Assembly (NCBI RefSeq): GCF_022179725.1
Contig: NZ_BPRC01000036.1
Span: 1-38,167, forward strand
DNA length: 38,167 bases
Source of the DNA: Methylorubrum aminovorans
GTDB taxonomy: Bacteria; Pseudomonadota; Alphaproteobacteria; Rhizobiales; Beijerinckiaceae
Reading direction: 5' to 3'
The translations under genes and the position numbers were made by a program. This document shows positions 16,172 through 24,247 of this stretch, in pieces. Position 1 is the stretch's first letter. Every line of letters starts with the position of its first letter. The notes under the pieces were generated by a model. The model saw nothing but the letters and a program-made list of their open reading frames with translations, did no database searches and was not told the origin of the DNA.

Positions 16172-17608
16172 ATGACCGACAGCGCCTGGCACCTGCTCGG
16201 GCTCGAACCGACGCGGGACGCGTCGGCGATCCGGCGCGCCTATGCCCGCCGCCTCAAACTCACCCGGCCCGACGAGGATGCCGAGGGCTTCCAGGCCCTT
16301 CTCGCCGCCCGCGAGCGCGCCCTGGCGGAGGCGCGGCGGCCCCTGCCCGAAGCGTGGCAGGAGGTTGAGGACGATCCCTGCGACGCGGAGCAAGGGCCCG
16401 CGGACGAAACGCCCGGCGATCCGGCCGGGGCGGCGCAGAAGCCGAGGCCGGCGAACGAGCCGGACGGCGGCACGGTGGTGACGGCAGAGCTCGCGGCGGA
16501 GGCCGGACCGAAGGTGCCGCCCGGTGACGTCCTCCCGCCGGCCCTGCCCCTCGTGCGCGATCTCGACGGTCCGGCAGCACCCATGCCCGAGGTGCCGGCC
16601 CTCCTCGTGCGCGACCTCGACCCTCCGCCTGCGCCCCCGGACCCCGTGCCGGGGGCGCCGACGCCCCTGGTGATCGACATCGCGCCGCTCGAAGCCGGAC
16701 CGGCCGAATGGGGGGAAGCGCGCGCGCTCGAGGCGGATCTGCCGCCCTTCCTCCGCGACGGCGCCGACAGCCTGACCGCGTGGCTGGCGCGGGCGCGGCG
16801 GCTGCCCGCCGGGCCCCGCGCCCTGGCGGAGGCGGCGCTGCTGCGGGCGCTGTTCGGCCTCTGGCGCGACCCGGACGGGCGGATCACGGCCAAGCGCGTC
16901 GAGGCCACCCGCCCGGCGATCCTACGGGCCGCACCGGTCTTCGGCTGGCCGCGGGAGGATGCGGTTCTCGCCGCGCGCTTCGATGCGCGCGACGCCGCGC
17001 TCGCCACGCAGATCCTGCGCGATACGATTCCCCCCGAGCCCGGCGATCCGGCCGTCGTGGCGGTGCCGGTCTTCCCCCGCGGCCGCCTGCCGCTCCAGGC
17101 GGGCGACGCCCGTGCCTTCCTCGAAGCCGCGCCACACGCCCTCAAGGCCTACGAGGCGATGCGGCGGCAGGCCCCGCTGCCCCGCCGCCTGTCCGTCTAC
17201 GCGTTGCTGGCACCGCATGTCTGGGCGGTGGCGCATCGCCGCTGGGGCGTGACCCTCGCGGCGCTTGCGGGGCTGTGGCTCTCCTTCCTGCTGTCGGATA
17301 CGGCCGTGGAGGCGAGCGGGACCAGAGCGGTCGCCCTCGGCGTTCTCGCGCTGCTCCTCTGGGCCGGCACCGCCGCCGCGACGGCGTTCGGGGCGGATCG
17401 TATCCAGATCGCCGCAGCCGCCCGGGCCGCCCGCCGCGCCGGACGCAAGGGCGTGTACGCGCCGGTCGAGCGGGCGGCACGCCTTCGCGCGGCCGGAGCC
17501 CGCCTGAGCGGCTGGGGCTGGCTCGCCCTGGTGTGGGGCGGCTCCATCGTCTTCATCGGTCCCTACTTCGGGCTGGCCGCCATGATCAGCGCCGCGCTCA
17601 GGCGGTAG
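16172..17608 (+). CDS. Divergent J-domain-like, membrane-anchored HscC partner
   Basis: 478 residues. The first 50 or so residues read as a J-domain-like fold (WHLLGLEPTRDASAIRRAYARRLKL then FQALLAARERAL), but the catalytic HPD is R32-P33-D34. A long Pro/Ala/Glu-rich linker (about 60-180) follows, then a globular helical part (about 180-350) and three predicted membrane segments near the C-terminus (GVTLAALAGLWLSFLL, VALGVLALLLWAGTAAA, GWLALVWGGSIVFIGPYFG). The start at 16172 has TGGAA upstream; ATGs at 16148 and 16160 are inside the hairpin. Resembles DjlB/DjlC in J-like domain and context. How it stimulates an Hsp70 without His of HPD is unclear. Confidence 0.7.
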   Translation: MTDSAWHLLGLEPTRDASAIRRAYARRLKLTRPDEDAEGFQALLAARERALAEARRPLPEAWQEVEDDPCDAEQGPADETPGDPAGAAQKPRPANEPDGGTVVTAELAAEAGPKVPPGDVLPPALPLVRDLDGPAAPMPEVPALLVRDLDPPPAPPDPVPGAPTPLVIDIAPLEAGPAEWGEARALEADLPPFLRDGADSLTAWLARARRLPAGPRALAEAALLRALFGLWRDPDGRITAKRVEATRPAILRAAPVFGWPREDAVLAARFDARDAALATQILRDTIPPEPGDPAVVAVPVFPRGRLPLQAGDARAFLEAAPHALKAYEAMRRQAPLPRRLSVYALLAPHVWAVAHRRWGVTLAALAGLWLSFLLSDTAVEASGTRAVALGVLALLLWAGTAAATAFGADRIQIAAAARAARRAGRKGVYAPVERAARLRAAGARLSGWGWLALVWGGSIVFIGPYFGLAAMISAALRR

Positions 17609-17738
17609 GACGGCTCGGACCGCGTCCGCCGGCCTTCGCCTCGGTTCGGTGGTGACGGCTTGACTTGGCCGCGGCACCGGCGACCCTGGTCGCGCAGCCG
17701 GAAGCCGGCCCCACTCGAACCGAAAGAGGCCGGCCGAC

Positions 17739-18233
17739 ATGCCGAGGACGACCGCGATCCGATCCGTCGCCGCGAGCGCGCTGCTCTTCCTCGGCCATCC
17801 TGTCCGGGCGGAGACGCCCTCAGTGGAGGCCGCACCGCTTCTGACGCCGCGGCCGGTCTTCGTGCCCGGCCTCTACGAGACCGAGAGCCGCAACAGCCAG
17901 TTCCAGGACCAGGGGGCGAAGGGCGAAGCCTGCCTCGCCTCGGCCGATTACGAGTCGTTCCGCCGCGAGACGATGGCACAGTACCAGTCGAACCCGCGCT
18001 TCCTCGACGCCTGCCGCCTGAGCGAGACCCGCGACCTGCCCGATGGCTTCGTCTTCGCCATGGCCTGCAAGGAATCGAAGGTCGTCCTGACCTACCACTT
18101 CTCCAAGGACAGCGTGACGAGCACCATCCAGACCCTCATCACCCGACGCCCCGAATTCTCGTCCGAGATCCTGACCCTGATGCGTCGGCGCGGCGATTGC
18201 CCCGGCCGGGAGAAGCCGGGCCGCAACACCTGA
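17739..18233 (+). CDS. Small exported protein, unknown function
   Basis: 164 residues with an N-terminal signal peptide (AIRSVAASALLFLGHPVRAE, likely cleaved after VRA), hence periplasmic. The mature part begins PGLYETESRNS and carries three Cys (CLASADYESF, DACRL, MACKES) before a beta-rich end. This layout vaguely recalls DUF3617-type small periplasmic proteins, but I would not assign it. A ribosome site AAAGAGG lies 9 bases upstream. It follows the J-like gene by 130 bases on the same strand. Confidence 0.6.
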   Translation: MPRTTAIRSVAASALLFLGHPVRAETPSVEAAPLLTPRPVFVPGLYETESRNSQFQDQGAKGEACLASADYESFRRETMAQYQSNPRFLDACRLSETRDLPDGFVFAMACKESKVVLTYHFSKDSVTSTIQTLITRRPEFSSEILTLMRRRGDCPGREKPGRNT

Positions 18234-18271
18234 TCCGGGCGGCGTGGGGAGGAGAGGGAGGAGAGTTCGGC

Positions 18272-19246
18272 ATGGCTGGCACGCCCTACGGCATCGCGGA
18301 TGCGGAGCGCGACCTTCGCGCCAGCCTCGGGCGCGCCCCGGCGGGGGCGGTCGCGGGGGCCTGGAGCGCCACGACCCTGCAGGCGGGGCACGCGCAGATC
18401 TCGGGTGGCTACACCGATGCCGGCGGCCGTCACCTCGATCCCGAGCCTCGCCACGCCTTCGACGCCGTCGGCGCGGCGGTCGAGCGCCTCGCCGCGGCCG
18501 GCGGGGCGGCCTTCAACCGGGTCGAGATCCGCTGGACTCGGGCACCCTTCCCGCTGTCGCTCCTCGGGCAGCCGGGCCGCATCCGCGTCGAGACGGCGTT
18601 CGACCCCGCCATCGTTCCGCGCGGACCCGAAGACCCGGCCTACGAGGCCGCCGCGGCGGCCCGCCGCCGGTTCTGGGATGGGCGCGGCCGTCTCCTCTCC
18701 GGCTTCGCCGCGCAGGATCCTGTCGCCAACATCCATGGGCAGACGAAGTGGTTCGGCCCCCATCGTCGGGTCCTGCTGCTGCACCCGGCCGGCGGTTCGG
18801 CAGGCGGCGTGGTGCTCGCCACCGACGGCCTGTCCACGCCCTGGGCCGGCATCCCCGATCCGGAGAACGGCGTCGCCTGCGAAATCGCCCTGCGGCTGCC
18901 GGAGGGGGAGGGGGAGGAGACCGAGCGCGTGGGGCGCTGGACCAACATCCTGATGAGCCTCGGCGACCGCGTCGCGGACGGATACCGCGTGGCGAGGGAT
19001 GTGGAGAAACACGGCGCGATCCTGTTCTCCCGTCTCCCGGCCGCCTGTGCGCCGTTCGAGTTCGTGATCCTCGCCGCGGCGGCGGACGACGCGGTGATCC
19101 GCGATCTGCCATTCGGCTCCGTTCCGCTCCTCGAAGCCGTCCCCCTGACCGCGGCCGAGGTGGCCGGAGGCGATCCGGATGAGGCCTGGGAGGCGAGCAC
19201 AGCCCGCGCGGCCCTCGCCCGACGGGACCGGTCGGCGCCGCTCTGA
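18272..19246 (+). CDS. Unrecognised soluble protein
   Basis: 324 residues, no signal peptide or membrane segment. I set the start at the ATG at 18272, which follows a GGAGAGGGAGGAGAG purine tract; the longer open frame reads back through the preceding gene and is a shadow. Recognisable stretches are TLQAGHAQISGGYTDAGGRHL, RRRFWDGRGRLLSGFAAQDP and a C-terminal DVEKHGAILFSRLPAACAPF segment. I do not recognise the family. It ends the hscC-containing run of same-strand genes. Confidence 0.6.
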   Translation: MAGTPYGIADAERDLRASLGRAPAGAVAGAWSATTLQAGHAQISGGYTDAGGRHLDPEPRHAFDAVGAAVERLAAAGGAAFNRVEIRWTRAPFPLSLLGQPGRIRVETAFDPAIVPRGPEDPAYEAAAAARRRFWDGRGRLLSGFAAQDPVANIHGQTKWFGPHRRVLLLHPAGGSAGGVVLATDGLSTPWAGIPDPENGVACEIALRLPEGEGEETERVGRWTNILMSLGDRVADGYRVARDVEKHGAILFSRLPAACAPFEFVILAAAADDAVIRDLPFGSVPLLEAVPLTAAEVAGGDPDEAWEASTARAALARRDRSAPL

Positions 19247-19274
19247 AATCGGTGGGGCGCCGCGCTCGGATTCA

Positions 19275-19308
19275 TCCGGGGAGCCGCGCAGCGGAACCCG
19301 GGCTCCAC
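19275..19308. repeat. Intergenic repeat unit, copy 2
   Basis: Exact second copy of CGCGCAGCGGAACCCGGG at 19285-19302. Here the flanks complete a nested hairpin: GGAGCC on the left pairs with GGCTCC on the right, and CCGC-GCA-GCGG folds inside. It behaves like a REP-type dispersed palindromic element. Confidence 0.5.
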
Positions 19309-19454
19309 CCGTCGTGCGATTCCCGAGGCCGATGTCCGTGGATTGCCTGATTCCGGTGCGCGCCTTCGAGGCCGGGTTCGCTTGCGCATCGGGGGCCGCG
19401 CTTGGCCGCTGCGCTTGGCCGCAGGATGAGCGTGCAGAAAACGCGGATTAAAAT

Positions 19455-19473
19455 CGAGGAACAAAGATCCTCG
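19455..19473. promoter_or_regulatory. Dyad CGAGGA-N7-TCCTCG upstream of the twelve-gene cluster
   Basis: Perfect 6-bp inverted arms with a 7-base spacer, about 150 bases before the first gene of the cluster and at the edge of its AT-rich promoter region. Could be an operator; no regulator is encoded nearby. Confidence 0.3.
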
Positions 19474-19621
19474 GCCGGAGATATCCCGAAAACTGAGCAG
19501 GCTTGGGGGTATCGGATGCAATTTCCCGTTATCACATCATAGGTTGCTGCCGAATTTTGGTGCCTTATTTGAGTAAATATTTGTTGTTCCTGTAGCGCTC
19601 GATGGAGTTGCGCGGCTGCTC

Positions 19622-20734
19622 ATGAAAGATCTAGCCCTCATTACCGGAGGTGCCGGCTTCATCGGCCGGCATCTCGCGAGCGCGCTTTTGGCCCGCGGAT
19701 ACCGGGTTCGGGTTCTCGACAGCCTGATCGAGCAGGTGCACGGCGCAGGAGCCGCTCCCCAGGGGCTCGATCCCGCGGCGGAATTCGTGGAGGGCGACGT
19801 CCGGGACGCCGGCGCCGTGGCCCGCGCGCTCGCCGGGGCGACCCATGTAGTCCACCTCGCGGCGGAGGTCGGTGTCGGCCAGAGCATGTACGCCGTCGAG
19901 CGCTACGTCTCGGTCAACGATTGCGGCACCGCGACCCTGTTCCAGGCGCTGATCGAGGCGCCGGTGAAACGCGTCGTCGTCGCCTCCTCCATGAGCATCT
20001 ACGGCGAAGGGCTCTACCGCACGCAAGGCGGCGCCACGATCGAGGACGCGGTGCGCAAACCCCGCAAGCCCGGCGAGCCCTGGGACCCGCTCGATGCGGA
20101 GGGCCATCCGATGCGTCCGGTGCCGACGCCGGAAACCAAGCGCCCGGCGCTCGCCTCGGTCTACGCGCTGACGAAATACATGCAGGAGCGCCTGACCCTG
20201 ACGCTGGCACCGGCCTACGGCATGGAGGGCGTCGCACTGCGGCTGTGGAACGCCTACGGCCCCGGCCAGGCGCTCTCGAACCCCTATACCGGCGTGCTGG
20301 CGATCTTCGCTGCCCGGCTCCTCAACGGCCAGCCGCCGATGATCTTCGAGGATGGCGAGCAGCGGCGCGACTTCGTCCATGTCGAGGACGTGGCCCAGGC
20401 CTTCGTGCTCGCGCTCGAACACCCGGCCGCCGTGGGGCAAGTCTACAATGTCGGCTCGGGTCAGGACCGCACGGTGAACGAGGTGGCGCGCCTGCTGGCC
20501 CGCGCCATGGCCCGCGAGGACATCGCGCCGCAGGCCACCGGTCAGGCCCGGCTCGGCGACATCCGCCACTGCATCGCCGACATCGGAAAGATCACCCGCG
20601 AACTCGGCTACGCGCCCAAGCGAGACTTCGAAGAGGGTTTGGCCGAACTCGCGGCCTGGGTCGCCGAGCAGCAGGCGGTGGACCGCGTCGCCGAGGCGCG
20701 GCGCGAACTCGAAGCGCGCGGGCTCGTCGCGTGA
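19622..20734 (+). CDS. NAD-dependent sugar-nucleotide epimerase/dehydratase (extended SDR), cluster gene 1
   Basis: 370 residues, cytoplasmic. NAD-binding TGGAGFIG is at 8-15, the catalytic Ser pair in ASSMSIYG at about 122-124 and Tyr181-x3-Lys185 in the SVYALTKYMQE motif. The insert between Ser and Tyr (RKPGEPWDPLDAEGHP...) and the overall text resemble UDP-glucose 4-epimerase or dTDP-L-rhamnose 4-epimerase relatives; the substrate is not readable. It opens the twelve-gene cluster. Its stop overlaps the next start (GTGA). The ribosome site is weak, with GGAG about 14 bases upstream. Confidence 0.8.
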   Translation: MKDLALITGGAGFIGRHLASALLARGYRVRVLDSLIEQVHGAGAAPQGLDPAAEFVEGDVRDAGAVARALAGATHVVHLAAEVGVGQSMYAVERYVSVNDCGTATLFQALIEAPVKRVVVASSMSIYGEGLYRTQGGATIEDAVRKPRKPGEPWDPLDAEGHPMRPVPTPETKRPALASVYALTKYMQERLTLTLAPAYGMEGVALRLWNAYGPGQALSNPYTGVLAIFAARLLNGQPPMIFEDGEQRRDFVHVEDVAQAFVLALEHPAAVGQVYNVGSGQDRTVNEVARLLARAMAREDIAPQATGQARLGDIRHCIADIGKITRELGYAPKRDFEEGLAELAAWVAEQQAVDRVAEARRELEARGLVA

Positions 20735-21843
20735 GCGCCGCCGGCATGGCCCCGGTTCCCGACAGCCGCCCGATCCTCGTCACCGGCGGCGCCGGCTTCG
20801 TCGGCGCCAACCTCGCCGACCGCCTCGCCGCCGAAGGCCGCACCGTGATCGTCTACGACGCGCTGGCGCGCGCGGGCGTCGAGCGCAACCTCGCATGGCT
20901 GACCGAGCGGCATGGGCCGCGGATCGTGCCGGTGATCGCCGACATCCGCGACCGCGACGCGCTCGCCCGCGCCGTGCGCGAGGCGGGCGCCGTGTTCCAC
21001 TTCGCCGCTCAGGTGGCGGTGACGACGAGTCTGACCGCGCCGCGCGACGACATGGAGGTCAATCTCGGCGGCACGCTGAACCTGCTGGAGGCGCTGCGCG
21101 CGCGGGGAGAACGGGGAGCGGCGGTGCCGCTGCTCTTCGCCTCGACCAACAAGGTCTATGGCGGCCTGCCGGACGTGGCGCTCACGCTGGCGGGCGACGC
21201 CTACCTGCCGGAGGACCCATCCTTGCGCGAGCGCGGCATCGGCGAGGACCGTCCGCTCGACTTCCACACCCCCTATGGCTGCTCCAAGGGGGCGGCGGAC
21301 GCCTATGTGCTCGACTACGCCCGCACCTACGGGCTGCCGACCGCGGTCATGCGGATGAGCTGCATCTACGGCCCCCGGCAGATGGGCAACGAGGACCAGG
21401 GCTGGGTCGCCCACTTCCTGATCCGGGCGCTGAGGGGCGAGCCCATCACCCTTTACGGTGACGGCAGCCAAGTGCGCGACATCCTTCATGTCGATGATTG
21501 CGTCGCAGCCTACCGGGCAGCGTTGGCGCGGATCGATCGGGTGGCGGGCCGGGCGTTCAACCTCGGTGGCGGACCGGCCAACGCCGTGTCTCTGCGCGGG
21601 CTGATCGCCCATGCCGGACAATTGCTCGGCCGCGAGATCGCTATCGAGAGTGGCCCGTGGCGGCCGGGCGACCAGCGCTACTACGTCTCCGATCCGAGCC
21701 GTGCCATCGAAGCGCTCGGGCTCGAACGGCCGCTGTCCTGGCGCGAGGGCGTGGCACAACTCGCCGGCTGGCTCGGCGAATGGGTGGGCGACACGCAGAT
21801 CGCCGAACCGCTCCCGCAGCGCCAGCCGGAGGCGGTGCTGTGA
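20731..21843 (+). CDS. CDP-paratose 2-epimerase-like SDR, cluster gene 2
   Basis: 370 residues. NAD-binding TGGAGFVG is at 18-25, FASTNKVYGGLPD is typical of CDP-paratose/CDP-tyvelose 2-epimerases, and the catalytic Tyr/Lys are in HTPYGCSKGAAD. Substrate-binding strings MRMSCIYGPRQMGNEDQGWVAHF and VRDILHVDD also fit that family. The family epimerises C2 of a nucleotide-activated deoxysugar, but genes for dideoxysugar synthesis are absent, so the substrate here may differ. I chose the GTG at 20731 because it gives the same 4-base GTGA overlap seen at other junctions of the operon; an ATG at 20746 is the alternative. Confidence 0.8.
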   Translation: MSAAGMAPVPDSRPILVTGGAGFVGANLADRLAAEGRTVIVYDALARAGVERNLAWLTERHGPRIVPVIADIRDRDALARAVREAGAVFHFAAQVAVTTSLTAPRDDMEVNLGGTLNLLEALRARGERGAAVPLLFASTNKVYGGLPDVALTLAGDAYLPEDPSLRERGIGEDRPLDFHTPYGCSKGAADAYVLDYARTYGLPTAVMRMSCIYGPRQMGNEDQGWVAHFLIRALRGEPITLYGDGSQVRDILHVDDCVAAYRAALARIDRVAGRAFNLGGGPANAVSLRGLIAHAGQLLGREIAIESGPWRPGDQRYYVSDPSRAIEALGLERPLSWREGVAQLAGWLGEWVGDTQIAEPLPQRQPEAVL

Positions 21844-23132
21844 GGGTCGCGCTGGTCAATCCTGCCTGGGACTACCGCAACAGCATCTATTTCGGCTGCC
21901 GTGCGCCCCACCTGCCGCTCGAACTCGGCTACGCCGCCGCCCTGCTCCGCGCCGCCGGCCACGAGACGCTGATCGTCGATGCCCACCTCGAAGAACTGAC
22001 CGCGAGCGAGGCCGCGGAGCGCGTCGCCGCCTTCGCGCCGGGCATGACGGTCGTCACCACCGCGCCGACCTACCTGTTCTGGCGCTGCGCCCCGCCGGAG
22101 CTGCGGGTGCCGCGTCTGTTCCTCGATGCGCTGGGAAACCGCGGCGGCCGCACGGTCGCGGTGGGCCCGCACGGCTCGGCGACGCCCCGCCCCACGCTGG
22201 AAAAGCTCGGATGCGACCTCGTGGTGCGCGGCGAATGCGAGGAGATCGTCGCCCGTCTCGCCGATGCCGAGGACGTTCGCGGGCTGCCCGCGCTCGCCTA
22301 CCGCGACGGCGGTGAGACCGTCATCACCGGTCCGCCCCATGCCGGCCGCTTCACCGATCTGCCGGCGCTCCGCTGGCCGGACGCCTGGATCGCCCGCCAC
22401 CATCACCACCATCACCGCTTCGACACCGCACCGGACGGGCCGGGCGCCGAGATCGAGGCGTCGCGCGGCTGCCCCTATACCTGCAGCTTCTGCGCCAAGA
22501 TCGATTTCCGCGACAAGTATCGCCGCCGCGAACTCCCGCTCGTGCTGGACGAGATCGATAGCCTGATCGCGCAGGGGGTGACCTACCTCTACTTCGTCGA
22601 TGAGATCTTCCTGCCGCAGAAGCCGCTGCTGGAGGCGCTGGTGGGCCGGCCGATCAAGTTCGGCGTCCAGACCCGGATCGACCTGTGGAAGCCCGACATG
22701 CTCGACCTCCTGGGCGCGGCGGGCTGTGTCTCGATCGAGGCCGGCATCGAGAGCCTGACCGAGGAGGGCCGCGCCGCCCTCGACAAACGCTGCCGCGACT
22801 CGACCGACGACCTCGCCGAGCGCCTGATCTACGCCCGCCGTTCGGTACCCTTTGTCCAGGCCAACCTGATCGCGGTCGCGGGCGACGATCCCGACCTTGT
22901 CGCGAGCTGGCGCGACCGCCTGCGCGGCCAGGGCGTCTGGGCCAACGATCCCGTGCCGCTCTACCCCTATCCGAGTTCCCCCGATTACCGCCGGCTCTGG
23001 GGCGAGCCCGACGACGGTGCCTGGGAGCGGGCGCACGCGCATTACCTCGCGCAGTTCGAGCGCTTCAGCGACATCCAGGAGGAACGGCCCCTGCCGCTGG
23101 CGGAGCTGGAGGCAGGCTGCGGATGCCGGTGA
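21840..23132 (+). CDS. B12-binding domain/radical SAM enzyme, cluster gene 3
   Basis: 430 residues. The N-terminal 150 or so residues form a cobalamin-binding Rossmann-like domain (VALVNPAWDYRNSIYFG, LPLELGYAAALLRAAGHE) without the DxHxxG lower-ligand motif. The radical SAM domain has the cluster motif C211-x3-C215-x2-C218 (RGCPYTCSFC), then IEAGIESL. Such enzymes methylate unreactive carbon or rearrange rings; the product is unknown. A native run of six His (187-192) precedes the radical SAM domain. I recall this family as TIGR04295, 'rhizo-twelve system', which fits a twelve-gene setting. The GTG start at 21840 overlaps the preceding stop as GTGA. Confidence 0.88.
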   Translation: MRVALVNPAWDYRNSIYFGCRAPHLPLELGYAAALLRAAGHETLIVDAHLEELTASEAAERVAAFAPGMTVVTTAPTYLFWRCAPPELRVPRLFLDALGNRGGRTVAVGPHGSATPRPTLEKLGCDLVVRGECEEIVARLADAEDVRGLPALAYRDGGETVITGPPHAGRFTDLPALRWPDAWIARHHHHHHRFDTAPDGPGAEIEASRGCPYTCSFCAKIDFRDKYRRRELPLVLDEIDSLIAQGVTYLYFVDEIFLPQKPLLEALVGRPIKFGVQTRIDLWKPDMLDLLGAAGCVSIEAGIESLTEEGRAALDKRCRDSTDDLAERLIYARRSVPFVQANLIAVAGDDPDLVASWRDRLRGQGVWANDPVPLYPYPSSPDYRRLWGEPDDGAWERAHAHYLAQFERFSDIQEERPLPLAELEAGCGCR

Positions 23133-24247
23133 GACGGGCCCCGACCCACATCCTGATGACGGCCGACGCGCTGGGCGGGGTCTGGCAGTACAGCCTCGAA
23201 CTGGCCGAAGGGTTGGGCCGGCGCGGGCTCGCCGTGACGCTGGCCCTGATGGGGCCGGCGCCGTCGCAAGCGGCGCTCGCCCAGGCCGAGGCCGCCTCCG
23301 GCGCCCGCATCCGGCCGACCGGATTGCCCCTCGACTGGACCGCCGGGCGCGCCGCGGACGTCACGGAGGCCGCCGCCGCCATCGCCCGTCTCGCCCGCGA
23401 ACTGGGAGCGGATCTCGTCCATCTCCACAGTCCGGCCCTGGCGCTCTCCGCCTTCGAGGTCCCCGTGGTGGCGGTGTGCCATTCCTGCGTCGCCACGTGG
23501 TGGGCCGCGCTCGGCAACGGCCCGCTTCCCGCTGACCTAGCGTGGCGCGCCGACCTCGCGGCCCGCGGCTGCCGCGCCGCCGACCGCCTGCTCGCCCCGA
23601 CGCGTGCCTTCGCCGAGGCAACGCGGGCCGCCTACGGCCTCGATCGCCCGCCCGCGGTGGTGCGCAACGGGCGCCGTCTCGCCGATCTGCACAGCGCGGC
23701 GGAGCCCGCCGCGCACGCCTTCACCGCCGGCCGGCTCTGGGACCGCGCCAAGAACGCGGCCGCCCTCGACCGGCTGGCCGCGCGCATCGACGTGCCCTTC
23801 TACGCCGCCGGTCCGGCCGAGGGGCCGAACGGCGAGCGCTTTACCGCGGATCATTTGCGTGGGCTCGGCCGGCTCGACGCGGCGCGGATGGACCGGGAGC
23901 TGACGCAACGCCCGGTCTTCATCTCGCTCGCGCGCTACGAGCCGTTCGGACTCGCCGTGCTGGAAGCGGCCGGCGCCGGCTGCGCCCTGATCCTGTCCGA
24001 CATCCCGAGCTTTTCGGAATTGTGGGAGGGCGCCGCGCTGTTCGTCGCGCCCGACGACGATGCCGCGGCGGCCGACGCCGTCCAGGGTCTCATCGCCGAT
24101 CCCGAGCGGAGGGCTTCGCTTGCCGAGGCGGCCCGCACCCGCGCCGCCCGCTACGGCACCGACGCCATGGCCGACGGGGTGCTCGCCGTGTTCCGCGATC
24201 TGCTGGGCGAGCCCCGCATCCGCGCGCTCGATGGAGCGGCGGCATGA
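23123..24247 (+). CDS. GT4-family glycosyltransferase, cluster gene 4
   Basis: 374 residues, GT-B fold. The N-terminal half starts ILMTADALGGVWQYSLELAEGLGRRG, typical of retaining GT4 enzymes. The C-terminal donor site has the E-x7-E motif (YEPFGLAVLEAAGAGCALILSD). No membrane segment, so cytosolic. It transfers a sugar from a nucleotide donor to an unknown acceptor. The ATG at 23123 has GGAGG 10 bases upstream and overlaps the preceding gene by 10 bases; a GTG at 23129 would give the usual 4-base overlap. Confidence 0.88.
   Translation: MPVRRAPTHILMTADALGGVWQYSLELAEGLGRRGLAVTLALMGPAPSQAALAQAEAASGARIRPTGLPLDWTAGRAADVTEAAAAIARLARELGADLVHLHSPALALSAFEVPVVAVCHSCVATWWAALGNGPLPADLAWRADLAARGCRAADRLLAPTRAFAEATRAAYGLDRPPAVVRNGRRLADLHSAAEPAAHAFTAGRLWDRAKNAAALDRLAARIDVPFYAAGPAEGPNGERFTADHLRGLGRLDAARMDRELTQRPVFISLARYEPFGLAVLEAAGAGCALILSDIPSFSELWEGAALFVAPDDDAAAADAVQGLIADPERRASLAEAARTRAARYGTDAMADGVLAVFRDLLGEPRIRALDGAAA

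Larger units (their letters stand above)
19247..19621 (+). other. Intergenic region upstream of the twelve-gene cluster
   Basis: A gap of about 375 bases with no supported gene. Its first part is GC-rich and holds repeat copy 2. From about 19430 it becomes AT-rich (runs such as TTTGAGTAAATATTTG near 19567-19583), as expected of the promoter for the 19622-32074 operon. A perfect dyad CGAGGA-N7-TCCTCG lies at 19455-19473. Confidence 0.5.

Noticed and set aside
17660..18271. Long N-terminal extension of the 18272-19246 gene
   Set aside because: It reads through the preceding signal-peptide gene in another frame; a purine-rich ribosome site sits at 18272.
22398..22415. Six-His codons as an engineered tag or vector contamination
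   Set aside because: It is internal to the protein, with mixed codons and flanked by homologous-looking sequence on both sides; native.
23129..23132. GTG at 23129 as start of the GT4 gene
   Set aside because: It would give the usual GTGA overlap, but GGAGG is 16 bases away; ATG at 23123 has better spacing. Kept as an alternative only.
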